Shown here one piece after another: positions 44,903-53,266 of a stretch of 64,000 bases of DNA. The position numbers were made by a program, and so were the translations under genes. Source of the DNA: Kapaibacterium sp044224925 (GTDB lineage: Bacteria; Bacteroidota; Ignavibacteria; Kapaibacteriales; Kapaibacteriaceae). Within the stretch, counting starts at the first letter, position 1, and the number at the start of each line of letters is the position of its first letter. The DNA is taken from contig JBGAJM010000004.1 of assembly GCA_044224925.1 (NCBI GenBank), forward strand, positions 186,001 to 250,000, in the 5' to 3' direction. The notes beneath the pieces are model-generated. The model worked only from the letters and a program-made list of their open reading frames with translations. It was not told the origin of the DNA and did no database searches.

Positions 44903-47188
44903 ATGTTCGTTCCTCGGTTCACTGTGCTCGCCCTCTTTCTCTGCGTCCTTGCCGCCTTGCCACTGCATGCGCAGATCGCGGCCGAGTTCTATTGGAACAC
45001 CTCGGATAGGGCCGACACCGTGATCGACTTTGGTGTGACGCCACTTGGCGTCCCGGTCACACGCAGTTTCACCGTGCACAACATCGGGACCGTGCCACTC
45101 GAGATCCCGATCACCGATCCTCGAGCCGACCCGTTCTACATCATCATCAATGTCCCCGAGGTCCCTCCGCAGGCACCTCCCAAAGAAGAATTCTCTGCCG
45201 TCGAACCGCTCCCTTACACCATCCCACCGGGAGCGGAGCGCACATTTGGTGTGCGATTCGCCGCTGTTGCGGGCAATCCATTGTTGCCGGCTGATGTGCC
45301 AACGGAAGCGCTCCTGCAATTGCGCGCCGTTGATCCGAATGATAAGCTTGGTCCTTCCGTCGATTGGACGTTCCGACTGCGCGCATTGAAGACCACGCGC
45401 ATTCTTGCGACCAACAGACCCGTGGTGCGCTTCGACTCCGTCTACGTCCACCCGCAACCGTCGGCACCTACGGAGCGCTATGCCATTGCCAACGTCACCA
45501 CGCAAGTGATCGAGGCAACGGTGCGGCCCCTCATCCCGCTCACGCCCGTTGTTGGTACTTCGGAGATCACGGTGATCCCAACGGCGTCCACGGTGCAGTT
45601 CACGGCGGAGAGTGTGCTCGATTGGGTGTTCACGTATACACCACGTGATCGCGGTACCGACAGTGCTCGTTTCGTCGTGGCCTTCAAGCCGAGCGATGCG
45701 CTGCCGCAGGACTCTGTCGTGAGTGTCATCCAGGGAGTTGGCGTTGAACAAGGATTGCAGGTCACCAACGCGGTCGGAGCGCCCGTGGCCGTGAAGGTCA
45801 CCGGTGACACCATCGACTTCGGCAACGTCTATGCCGATGGTCGTGGAAGTACGGCCACCATCATCATGAAGAACTCCGGTAACATGCGCATCGGGATCGA
45901 TGGTGAGTCGCGCATCGGTACCGTGCGCGATACCAACGTCTTCGTCGTAGAGCGTTCCTTGCGCGATGGCGGACCTTCCATTCCCGAGGGCGACTACGAC
46001 ACGTTGGTGGTTCGATTTGCTCCGACGGAATCGGGTCCATACGAGATCGGCTATGTGATCAGCACGGATATCGCGCGACGTCCGATCCGCGGAGTGCCGG
46101 ACTCTGTACGCCAGCTCGACTTCGTGTTACGAGGTTTTGGGCTGCGTCCAGAAGTGATCATCACACCAACGAGCGTCGACTTCGGCACCGTGGTGCTCGT
46201 ACCCAATTGTACATCGTCGCAAGACCGTACCGTCACGATCAAGAACAACGGCAATGTGGTGCTGCGCATCGATTCCATCCGCGTAGAACCGTCAACCGTT
46301 ACTGTGATCCCCAACAAGAACTTTTTCAGCATTCCCGTTGGCGAGTCGTCACCACTCACCCTTACGTTCGTGCCCGACCGTGAAGGACCGATCACCGGTA
46401 TCGTGCGGTTCTATTCGAACGCACTGCCACCAACGATCGACGTTCCGTTCACAGCCAACGTCGTTCGGCCTGATACGATCGCCGTGGCACTCCCAATGGA
46501 CGCAGCCGCCCGTCCCGGACATACCGTTCGCATGCCGCTCATGGTACAAGGCGATCGTGCGGCGCTGACAGACCGTTGCACCTTCACCACGTCGTACGAT
46601 CCGCAGCTCCTCGTCTATCGCTCCGTGTTCACGGAAGGTGGCGGGGCGGAAGGGGCCTCGATCATCCGCGCATCGGAGGGCCTACCCGGCGTCCTCACCA
46701 TGGAGCTCCAAGCGCCGGCGAATTTCAAGGATCGCGATACATTGCTGTGGCTGGTCTTCGATGTGTATCTGGGGACAAAGGCGAGCACCGAAGTGGCGTT
46801 GGCCGATCAGAACATCAAGTTCGGAAACGCAGGCTGCAGCTCGGTCTTGAACGTTCGATCACAGTCTGGACGATTCCAGTTGGACTCGCTGTGCGGGTTG
46901 TCGTACAAGACGCTCGTCGACACACGAACCACGCTGATGAGCGATGTACTTCCGAATCCGGTCCATGGAGTTGCGACAGTAACGGTAATGACGTCGCAAC
47001 CGGGTCCAGTGAGCGTGCGTGTGTTCGATTCGTTCGGACGTCTCATGCATGCCGAAGACGATGCTGCCGCGGTTGCGGGAATGCACTTGTATCCGGTGGA
47101 CGTGTCGGGCTTCGTGAAGGGCATCTATCTTGTCGAGATCACGCAGGGCCGCCGTAGGTCCACCGTATCGATGATGGTGGACGAATGA
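44903..47188 (+). CDS. Choice-of-anchor / cohesin-like surface protein with T9SS sorting domain
   Basis: The 761-residue protein has a signal peptide to PLHAQ. Three ASH/choice-of-anchor-D-type beta-sandwiches appear near 38-110, 302-400 and 423-510, each opening with (V)DFG.V and a TxxNxG strand. A cohesin-like domain spans about 530-670 (TTSYDPQLLVYRSV). The C-terminal 80 residues start VLPNPVHGVATVTV and contain RVFDSFGRL and GIYLVEIT, a T9SS type A sorting domain. It probably ends up on the cell surface. It overlaps the next gene by ATGA. Confidence 0.83.
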   Translation: MFVPRFTVLALFLCVLAALPLHAQIAAEFYWNTSDRADTVIDFGVTPLGVPVTRSFTVHNIGTVPLEIPITDPRADPFYIIINVPEVPPQAPPKEEFSAVEPLPYTIPPGAERTFGVRFAAVAGNPLLPADVPTEALLQLRAVDPNDKLGPSVDWTFRLRALKTTRILATNRPVVRFDSVYVHPQPSAPTERYAIANVTTQVIEATVRPLIPLTPVVGTSEITVIPTASTVQFTAESVLDWVFTYTPRDRGTDSARFVVAFKPSDALPQDSVVSVIQGVGVEQGLQVTNAVGAPVAVKVTGDTIDFGNVYADGRGSTATIIMKNSGNMRIGIDGESRIGTVRDTNVFVVERSLRDGGPSIPEGDYDTLVVRFAPTESGPYEIGYVISTDIARRPIRGVPDSVRQLDFVLRGFGLRPEVIITPTSVDFGTVVLVPNCTSSQDRTVTIKNNGNVVLRIDSIRVEPSTVTVIPNKNFFSIPVGESSPLTLTFVPDREGPITGIVRFYSNALPPTIDVPFTANVVRPDTIAVALPMDAAARPGHTVRMPLMVQGDRAALTDRCTFTTSYDPQLLVYRSVFTEGGGAEGASIIRASEGLPGVLTMELQAPANFKDRDTLLWLVFDVYLGTKASTEVALADQNIKFGNAGCSSVLNVRSQSGRFQLDSLCGLSYKTLVDTRTTLMSDVLPNPVHGVATVTVMTSQPGPVSVRVFDSFGRLMHAEDDAAAVAGMHLYPVDVSGFVKGIYLVEITQGRRRSTVSMMVDE

Positions 47189-47946
47189 TCCGCCTTGCCG
47201 CCTTCCTCCTCCTTCTTCTCGCATCGTCCGTGTGTGCGCTCGCCCAAGGGTTCGACTGGCAGTATTCGGCACGTGTGCCCACGCCGAGTCCTATTCGTTT
47301 CGTGGGGTTGGAAGTGATGACGGGCTGGACCGATCAGACGGGTCCGCTACCCTACATCCAAACCGGACTTGGGTTCGAATGCTGTCGGTACGAGAATGGA
47401 AGCGGGATACCCCTGGCCATTGGTGTGGGCGGCGAGTATTGGATCAGCGGCGATGTTGCCTTGACGGGCACCTTCGGCTATCGTGGTCAAGGGGCCTCGT
47501 TCACCACAACGGGTGACACACTTCCTCGTGTGGGCAAGGAGCCCGTCATCACGCAGTATGAGCTCAGTGCTCGGCTCCATTATGCTGCGCTCACGGCTGG
47601 TGCCAAGCTCCGTCTGTTCGAGACACATCTGACGGTCGGCCTGGGGGCGCGATTCATGGTCTCCCTCGGCTCGTCCTCGACGCAAACGGAACGGATCGTC
47701 CAGCCCTCGGACTATACGTTCAATAATGGCGCTAAAGAGATGGTTCTTTCGTCTTCACCCATCGACAACCTGAAACCTTTCGTCGTTGTCCCATACCTAC
47801 AACTCGGGTACGATATTTCCGTGAGCAGGGGAATGTACCTTACGCCGACATTCACGCTTGGGATCCCGTTGATGAGCGTGGCATCCAGTGCCACGTGGCA
47901 TATGACGGAGCTCGGAGTAGGTGTGCGATTGATGAGAGCCTTCTAA
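47185..47946 (+). CDS. Outer-membrane beta-barrel protein
   Basis: The 253-residue protein has a signal peptide (to ALAQ) and alternating amphipathic strands ending GVGVRLMRAF with a C-terminal Phe, as in outer-membrane barrels. There is a vicinal Cys pair (FECCRYENG). No specific family is recognised. It is coupled by ATGA to the T9SS-sorted protein, repeating the surface-protein-plus-barrel arrangement at the end of the large surface operon. Confidence 0.75.
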   Translation: MIRLAAFLLLLLASSVCALAQGFDWQYSARVPTPSPIRFVGLEVMTGWTDQTGPLPYIQTGLGFECCRYENGSGIPLAIGVGGEYWISGDVALTGTFGYRGQGASFTTTGDTLPRVGKEPVITQYELSARLHYAALTAGAKLRLFETHLTVGLGARFMVSLGSSSTQTERIVQPSDYTFNNGAKEMVLSSSPIDNLKPFVVVPYLQLGYDISVSRGMYLTPTFTLGIPLMSVASSATWHMTELGVGVRLMRAF

Positions 47947-47956
47947 CGTATTTTTG
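47929..47956 (+). promoter_or_regulatory. Bacteroidota-type promoter of the DUF1573 gene
   Basis: TTG (47929-47931), 17 bases and TATTTTTG (47949-47956) match TTG-N17-23-TAnnTTTG exactly. The element lies 23 bases upstream of the ATG at 47980 and overlaps the end of the preceding gene. It is the best complete promoter seen in the window. Confidence 0.65.
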
Positions 47957-47979
47957 CACGATAATCTTGGAGAACATCT

Positions 47980-48714
47980 ATGTTGAAAGCGCTGTTGATT
48001 GGCTGTGCCGTCATGGCAACCGCGGCCACCGTGGCCGTTGCACAACCGAAGATCGAAGTGATCGGCGGAGAGACCTTTGATTGGGGCAAAGTGAAGCCAC
48101 CCAAGGAAGGGTATCTCGAAGCAACGATCAAGATGAAGAATGTTGGCACGGAAGTGCTCAAGTTGACGGAGATCCGTCCGGGATGCGGATGCACGAAGAC
48201 AGATCCTGACAAAACGGAATTGAAGCCGGGTGAAGTGAGCACGATGGGTGTGAAGTTGAACATCGGGCCAATGCAATCCGGTCCGCTCACCAAGAGCATC
48301 ACGGTTCGTTCTAACTCGGCAGGCGCGGATTCGGTGAAGTACCTCTTCCTCAAGGCCGACGTGGTGCGTGCACTTGCACTGTCACCATCGATCTATTTCT
48401 CGTTCACGGATCTGAAGGTCGGACAAGAGTCGACCACAAAGGTCGATGTGATGAACAACGATGCCGAGCCGATCACCATCTCCGACTTCACGGCGGATAA
48501 CGGTCTGGTCTTGAACGTCACGGGAAAGAAAGTGATCAAGCCAGGTGAGAAGCTCGAACTGATCGCAAAGACCATCCCGCAAGCAAAGGGTTCATATCAA
48601 GCAACGGTCACCTTCAAGACGTCGCATCCTGATCATCCAACGATGGAGATCAAGGCCTACGGAATGGTGATGGATACACAGTCACCCGTCTACCAGGCAA
48701 CGCCGAAGAACTAA
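47980..48714 (+). CDS. DUF1573-domain exported protein
   Basis: The 244-residue protein has a signal peptide (to AVAQ) and a DUF1573 domain with the hallmark FDWGKVKPP and RPGCGCTKT, followed by a second similar beta-sandwich (SIYFSFTDLKVG). These are Ig-like ASH-related domains in Bacteroidota. Their role is unknown but they are periplasmic or surface-located. The start has GGAG 8 bases upstream. It is followed by a strong bidirectional terminator. Confidence 0.88.
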   Translation: MLKALLIGCAVMATAATVAVAQPKIEVIGGETFDWGKVKPPKEGYLEATIKMKNVGTEVLKLTEIRPGCGCTKTDPDKTELKPGEVSTMGVKLNIGPMQSGPLTKSITVRSNSAGADSVKYLFLKADVVRALALSPSIYFSFTDLKVGQESTTKVDVMNNDAEPITISDFTADNGLVLNVTGKKVIKPGEKLELIAKTIPQAKGSYQATVTFKTSHPDHPTMEIKAYGMVMDTQSPVYQATPKN

Positions 48715-48742
48715 CGTTCAACACCATCTGCAGTAAAATTGA

Positions 48743-48766
48743 AAGGCCCGCCATTTGGCGGGCCTT
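48743..48766. terminator. Bidirectional terminator
   Basis: AAGGCCCGCC-ATTT-GGCGGGCCTT is a perfect 10-bp stem with a 4-base loop. T-rich sequence follows on both strands (CTTCGTTT rightward, TCAATTTT leftward). It lies between convergent genes ending at 48714 and 48773. Confidence 0.9.
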
Positions 48767-48772
48767 CTTCGT

Positions 48773-49681
48773 TTAGGCCGGGATGGAAATGTCCCACGAT
48801 GAACCACGTGCCGGTGCTGGAAGTTGTCGACCGATGATCCATGGGTTCAAGAGCTTCACATCTTTGTAGCTGGTGCCGTTCTGAGCTGCCCACTCAGCCA
48901 GATTCGAGATCGCATCGGAGACGCGGACGATCTTGCTCTTCTCTTCGCGATAGCGGTCGTGCTCGTGCACAACAATGCCGTACTCACGTGCGTGCTGCAT
49001 GATATGCTTGATCACGGCAATGCGCAGGATGTAGCGCGACGTCTCTTCGTTCAGATAGAGATCGTAGAAGTTCTTCTTGCCTTGATACGAGATGTTCTCC
49101 AGGAATGAGCCGTGACCCATGTTGTAGCCGGCCGCACTGTTCGTCCACGATGCATTCGAATCAAAGCCTTGCTTCAGATACGCGATGGCGGCGCGTGTGC
49201 TCTTTTCGGGGTGGCGACGTTCGTCCACGTAGTCGTTCACGATCAATCCGAACTGTCGAGCCGTTGCCGGAATGAACTGCCACAGACCCACGGCATCCTT
49301 TGGAGAACGCGACATGATCAAGGCGCTCTCCGCAACGCTCAAGTACTTCAGGTCCTGTGGCGCCTTGGTTTCGTTCAACACGCGCTCGTACATCGGGAAG
49401 TACTTGCCGGAGCGCTTCAAGTAGAGGATGATCTGCCCGGGCGTTTGCAGGTTCACATAGAACTCACGCTCCGCACGTTCGCGCACCTCCGGAATATGCA
49501 GTGGCACGCGTTCACCACAGAAATCGAGTGATGCTGGAAGGGACCATTGACTGATCGGTTGAGGTTCGATCTCGTTCACGACCATGCCGTCACCTTTGGC
49601 CGTTCCACCGCATTGCAATGCGGCGATCGCAATGGTGGCACCGGCAGAGGTGATGATCAGAGTTCGCAGAAGGTGGTGCAT
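48773..49681 (-). CDS. Lytic transglycosylase lipoprotein (MltD-like)
   Basis: The 302-residue protein cleaves peptidoglycan glycan strands. It has a likely lipobox ALQC (Cys24), and an SLT domain with the catalytic Glu118 in LSVAESALIMS, followed by AVGLWQFIPATARQFG and AAGYNMGHG. The C-terminal 50 residues (SNLAEWAAQNGTSYKDVKLLNPWI) resemble a LysM-type glycan-binding domain. Its start overlaps the end of the ABC ATPase gene by 25 bases. Confidence 0.9.
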   Translation of the reverse strand: MHHLLRTLIITSAGATIAIAALQCGGTAKGDGMVVNEIEPQPISQWSLPASLDFCGERVPLHIPEVRERAEREFYVNLQTPGQIILYLKRSGKYFPMYERVLNETKAPQDLKYLSVAESALIMSRSPKDAVGLWQFIPATARQFGLIVNDYVDERRHPEKSTRAAIAYLKQGFDSNASWTNSAAGYNMGHGSFLENISYQGKKNFYDLYLNEETSRYILRIAVIKHIMQHAREYGIVVHEHDRYREEKSKIVRVSDAISNLAEWAAQNGTSYKDVKLLNPWIIGRQLPAPARGSSWDISIPA

Positions 49682-50274
49682 AGTTCTTTCTCCCGTTCGT
49701 CGTTCGTTGCAAGGATGGCGATGCCACCGCGAGCGATATGTCGTTGAAGCTCTGCCTCGACAATGGCCCTGCCGGAAGCATCGAGCGTGATCGAAGGCTC
49801 GTCCAAGATCAAGAGAGGCGCGTCACGGTGGACGGCAAGAGCGAGGGCCACGCGTTGTCGGAGTCCGCTGGACAGTGTGGCGATCACGTCGTCGGCACGT
49901 TCTGCAAGGCCGATGCGATCGAGGACGGCGGTGGTGTTCGCGACGTTGTCCGATGCACCTTGAAGTTGCGTGTGCAGATCGAGAAGTTCGCGCGGTGTGA
50001 ATTCGTCATAGAGACGCAAGTACGGTGCGACAAACCCAACCAGGAGCGGACGTTCCACAGATGGGATCTCGGCTCCGTTCACGGTAAGTGCACACGTGCC
50101 TGAGTCCTCGCGCAACACTCCCGCAAGGATCCGAACCAGGGTCGACTTGCCCGTGCCATTGTCGCCAACAACACCCAACACGTCTCCGGATCGAACATGG
50201 AGGGAAACATCCTTGAGCACCTTTCGAAGGAGAAAGGTCTTGTTGATGTTCGATGCACGCAATTCGATGGTCAC
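49657..50274 (-). CDS. ABC transporter ATP-binding protein (CcmA-like)
   Basis: This 205-residue ABC ATPase has Walker A GDNGTGKST (37-45), the signature LSSGLRQRV, Walker B LLILDEPSITLD and the switch His replaced by N in ATNDE. Its short size resembles CcmA, the haem-exporter ATPase, but no ccmB or other permease gene is near, so the substrate is open. The GTG at 50274 overlaps the previous stop (GTGA). A longer frame up to 50973 is an antisense-type artefact inside the neighbour. Confidence 0.82.
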   Translation of the reverse strand: MTIELRASNINKTFLLRKVLKDVSLHVRSGDVLGVVGDNGTGKSTLVRILAGVLREDSGTCALTVNGAEIPSVERPLLVGFVAPYLRLYDEFTPRELLDLHTQLQGASDNVANTTAVLDRIGLAERADDVIATLSSGLRQRVALALAVHRDAPLLILDEPSITLDASGRAIVEAELQRHIARGGIAILATNDEREKELCTTFCEL

Positions 50275-51902
50275 TTGATCACCACTTTGAACGACTGTTG
50301 TTGTTGAGCGCATTCCACTTCCACGATGTAGATGCCGGGGCGAAGGCCAACGGGCTGCCAGGCAACGGCAATGCGAGCGCCGTCGATGATCACGGTGGTC
50401 GAGATCTCGGCAATACCCACGAGGTCGGTCCGATACACGCGTACGATTGCCGGATCTCCCTGCGTTGCGTTGGGAACGGGAAGATAGACCGCATCGTCCG
50501 TTCCCGTCAGAAACGGTTGCGGATACGGTCCTACAGGCGGTGCGGTCTGCAATCCATCCACGTACATGCAATTGGGCAGCGGCCACACCGAGATCGACCA
50601 CGTGCTCCCCGGGATCGGCATCGCATTGCCGGAATTCGTCGACGCAAGACGCAACACATAGGGTTGTGTGGTCGGCTCGGACTCCACCATGGCACGCACG
50701 TCGGGATTCGCGATCACTGCGCCAACGACGACCGGTTTGTCGTTCGTTGCAGAGGGGACCGTATATCGAAACGCACGCACTTCGAATGCGCGTAGCGTTC
50801 CGCCTGTTACTGTTGCCGGTGGGATGGCTCCCTCGTCCACTCGGAAGGAGATGGAGGGAAGCAAGGCGGCACGGGGAATGACCGTGGAGGATGTTGCTCG
50901 TTGGCCGGTGTGATAGAGTGCCGACATGTTCGTGCAGAACAGATCGGCGAATGCTCTGCCTTGCGCATCGCATGCATCAACGAGGGCGGCAAATGGTCTG
51001 CTTCCGGTGGCGATGCGCTCCCAGACATTTCTCATCAATGCGTCGCCGCCCTGTTGCTGCAGTACGTTCCCGATCCACCACCAATGATATCCCGTCGCTG
51101 CGCGTGCATCGCCAAACGGATATGCTTCGGGCAGCGTCAGAAGGACGTTGAGGTACTGTTCGTTGTCATGGAGCGAAGGGTAGACGCGGTACTCCATCCA
51201 CGTCGAGGCGAGCTCATAGAGCATGGGCTGGACCTTGCTGAGGGCGTATGATCCGATCTGGATCGCATGATGCAATTCGTGGGCACAGGTCACGAGAGCG
51301 GCGTCTGTTCCGTACGTGCTGAAGATCGGCTGTCCGGAAGGAGAGCGATCCGTCGAATCGAAGTTGTTGTCCATCTCGATGAAGGACAGATAGCGTTCGG
51401 GTTGTCCACTCGAAGAGATGAGCGTGTCGGGCACCGTGCGACCATACATGCCATCATCAACAGAACTCATGTCTCGCAGATACACGTCGTACTGATCCGT
51501 CCCGCCACGCATCCCGTCTCGGGGCGGCGGGAGATAGCCTTGCTCATTCACTTCGTTGCGATAGGCACTGTCGAGAGCGTTGCAGGTTGCATCAACGAGA
51601 TCGGGGATACCGTTGCCATCCGAATCGATCGTTGGCACAGCGTCCGGTCCGCTTACAGCATAGTGGACGAGGAAGAAGCCGGATGGGGAAGGTGTGCTCA
51701 GCGGGAGCACAGGGCGAGGGATGTTGCCTTGCAGGCGCATGGAAATGCGCTGCTGATGCGCCTGCATTCCGTCCGTGAACGAACCACAGTGGCCGCGGAG
51801 CGGAGCGTCGATCGACCATAGGTCGGATAGAGAGCAAACGAGAACGACGACCACGAGGAACGGTCGTGAGATCAACGGAACATTTCCTTGATCATGCCCC
51901 AC
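50271..51902 (-). CDS. Exported HExxH (zincin-like) surface protein with C-terminal sorting-like domain
   Basis: The 543-residue protein has a signal sequence (ISRPFLVVVVLVCSLS), a calcium-like loop DSDGNGIPD, and HELHHAIQ, an HExxH zinc-protease motif, in the middle. It resembles the MXAN_6640-type putative metalloproteases. The last 75 residues (VWPLPN and GIYIVEVECAQQ) look like a T9SS sorting domain. Two starts are possible: ATG 51902, used here, and TTG 51875, which follows AAGGA and overlaps the preceding stop as TTGA. Proteolytic activity is inferred only. Confidence 0.8.
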   Translation of the reverse strand: MGHDQGNVPLISRPFLVVVVLVCSLSDLWSIDAPLRGHCGSFTDGMQAHQQRISMRLQGNIPRPVLPLSTPSPSGFFLVHYAVSGPDAVPTIDSDGNGIPDLVDATCNALDSAYRNEVNEQGYLPPPRDGMRGGTDQYDVYLRDMSSVDDGMYGRTVPDTLISSSGQPERYLSFIEMDNNFDSTDRSPSGQPIFSTYGTDAALVTCAHELHHAIQIGSYALSKVQPMLYELASTWMEYRVYPSLHDNEQYLNVLLTLPEAYPFGDARAATGYHWWWIGNVLQQQGGDALMRNVWERIATGSRPFAALVDACDAQGRAFADLFCTNMSALYHTGQRATSSTVIPRAALLPSISFRVDEGAIPPATVTGGTLRAFEVRAFRYTVPSATNDKPVVVGAVIANPDVRAMVESEPTTQPYVLRLASTNSGNAMPIPGSTWSISVWPLPNCMYVDGLQTAPPVGPYPQPFLTGTDDAVYLPVPNATQGDPAIVRVYRTDLVGIAEISTTVIIDGARIAVAWQPVGLRPGIYIVEVECAQQQQSFKVVIK

Positions 51903-52297
51903 GTGCGTTTGATCCCGCTTACCGAGTGGGATACTCCCGTGGAGTTCGAATAGGACGAGGTCTTGTCCGCATTCACGATCTTCAGGCGATACGTGAAATA
52001 CGTTTTGGCGATCGTACCGTTGGTACCATCCTGCTTGCCAAATGCCTCGTTGTCGACATAGGAATAGGCCTGATTACTTCCCTTGGCGGGAACCGAGGCC
52101 ACGAATCGGAACACCTGGTCGTCACCGGCGCGCTCGATCTCGTACTGGATCACATTGTCTTCCGAGTTCGCGCGCCATTCCACCGTGATGTTCGTTCCGG
52201 AACTGCGCGCAGAGAAGTACTGCAACGTTGTCTGGACGGCTACCGTCGTCGACACGAGCATGAGGAAGAGAAGACCGATGATCCCTGCGTTTCGCAT
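51872..52297 (-). CDS. Small exported Fn3-like protein
   Basis: The 141-residue protein has an N-terminal signal peptide and one fibronectin-III-like domain (TNITVEWRANSEDNVIQYEIERA, with FTYRLKIVNADK). It ends in a basic tail. Its function is unknown, but the domain commonly mediates surface contact. The ATG lies 4 bases after a TAGTTTTG element, so the transcript may be leaderless. Its stop overlaps a possible start of the HExxH gene. Confidence 0.75.
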   Translation of the reverse strand: MRNAGIIGLLFLMLVSTTVAVQTTLQYFSARSSGTNITVEWRANSEDNVIQYEIERAGDDQVFRFVASVPAKGSNQAYSYVDNEAFGKQDGTNGTIAKTYFTYRLKIVNADKTSSYSNSTGVSHSVSGIKRTWGMIKEMFR

Positions 52298-52301
52298 GGC
52301 A

Positions 52302-52309
52302 CAAAACTA
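52302..52309 (-). promoter_or_regulatory. TAnnTTTG element 4 bases before the Fn3-like gene
   Basis: On the minus strand TAGTTTTG matches TAnnTTTG exactly and is followed by TGCC and the ATG at 52297. The start site should fall at or next to the ATG, giving a leaderless mRNA. No TTG is seen at the usual upstream distance. Confidence 0.5.
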
Positions 52310-52349
52310 CGGATTGTACGAGAAATCCCGCTATGGTCAGCCGGGCACT

Positions 52350-52769
52350 CTAGGAACAGTCACAGGCGGGCATGGTACCCGACTTTCCGCAGCTACAGAG
52401 AGCTGTTGCTGCAGAGTGTATGACCTCCGTACCGTCAGGAAGTTTCACGGCCACCGGTCCCGAGACCAAATACGGTCCGCCCTGTTGCACCTGGATCGTC
52501 ACCGTGGGGCGATCGATGGGAACGGCGTGGGCGGCTTCCGTGGTCGACGGCGCCTCTGGTCGATCGATGGAAAGGGCCCCGGACGGACATTTCCCAACTT
52601 GATCGACAATGGCTTGGGTCTGAGAAGCTCCCGGATCGATCCACGGTTTTACGCGTGGATTGAAAACTTCTGGTAACCCTCTGAAACACTTGGTGGAGTG
52701 GACACAAAGATCCGGTTTCCACACGATCGTGACCTCTCCATTAGAGTAGGTCTTCGTAAAGTCACTCAT
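52350..52769 (-). CDS. Fer4_19 plus CDGSH-like Fe-S protein, final ligand missing
   Basis: The 139-residue protein joins a Fer4_19 (YjdI-type) 4Fe-4S domain, with Cys22, Cys28 and Cys61 in KPDLCVHSTKC and GKCPSGAL, to a CDGSH-like end (about 95-139). The latter has Cys125, Cys127 and Cys136 in CSCGKSGTMPACD, but the stop codon falls exactly where the fourth ligand, His, is expected; the sequence reads CDCS-stop, not CDGSH. Cys138 might substitute. The role is unknown, perhaps Fe-S storage or electron transfer. Confidence 0.85.
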   Translation of the reverse strand: MSDFTKTYSNGEVTIVWKPDLCVHSTKCFRGLPEVFNPRVKPWIDPGASQTQAIVDQVGKCPSGALSIDRPEAPSTTEAAHAVPIDRPTVTIQVQQGGPYLVSGPVAVKLPDGTEVIHSAATALCSCGKSGTMPACDCS

Positions 52770-52844
52770 CGCGCCTCCGTGCGAATAGTGTGTCCGAATA
52801 TCAGAAAAAACATCTTTGCTGATTCATCGTTAATTTTACACCTG

Positions 52845-53216
52845 ATGCAAGCAGCACGTTCCATCCTATCTTTTCTCGTTCTGATCGTCTTCGTGACGGT
52901 GGTGAGCGGTGTGCCCTCATGGAGTGCTCCATGTTGTGATGAGGATGTGATGGAGTGCTGCGAGGAGTCAGGTGCCGATGCCTCGATGCCGCCTTGTTGC
53001 ACGACCGTTGTGATCGTCCATGCTCTGAACGTGGACGTGGCCCTTTCTGCCCTTCCGTCCCTCCCCACCCCCTTCTTCGCACCATTGCCGCATCCGATCC
53101 ACATGGATGTGCGGACAGAATTGGCCGATGGTGTGGCCATGGCAACCCGGACGAATGACCGATCCGGTCCGCTCATACCCCCTCCTCTTACGTTGATCGA
53201 ATCCTTCTTGATCTAA
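52845..53216 (+). CDS. Small exported cysteine-pair protein (HYC_CC_PP-like)
   Basis: The 123-residue protein has a signal peptide and three vicinal cysteine pairs (APCCDED, MECCEES, PPCCTT). It ends PPPLTLIESFLI, a tail I associate with the HYC_CC_PP family of Bacteroidota, although the HYC triplet is absent. Members of this family usually sit just before TonB-dependent receptors, as here, where the receptor starts 50 bases downstream. The pairs suggest metal binding, probably in the periplasm. The ATG at 52845 was chosen over 52698 because it gives the signal peptide. Confidence 0.78.
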   Translation: MQAARSILSFLVLIVFVTVVSGVPSWSAPCCDEDVMECCEESGADASMPPCCTTVVIVHALNVDVALSALPSLPTPFFAPLPHPIHMDVRTELADGVAMATRTNDRSGPLIPPPLTLIESFLI

Positions 53217-53266
53217 GCCCACTGGTGACGAGCTGTTTTTTTTCTCGTTGACCACAGGACCAGATC

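Noticed and set aside
44123..45751. 542-codon frame on the minus strand over nuoN and the 761-residue gene
   Set aside because: Extremely rich in Arg, His and Gly with no recognisable domain, and it crosses the boundary between two well-supported genes.
49657..50973. 438-codon version of the ABC ATPase
   Set aside because: The extra N-terminal part is another frame of the HExxH gene and has a shadow-like composition; GTG 50274 gives the family start.
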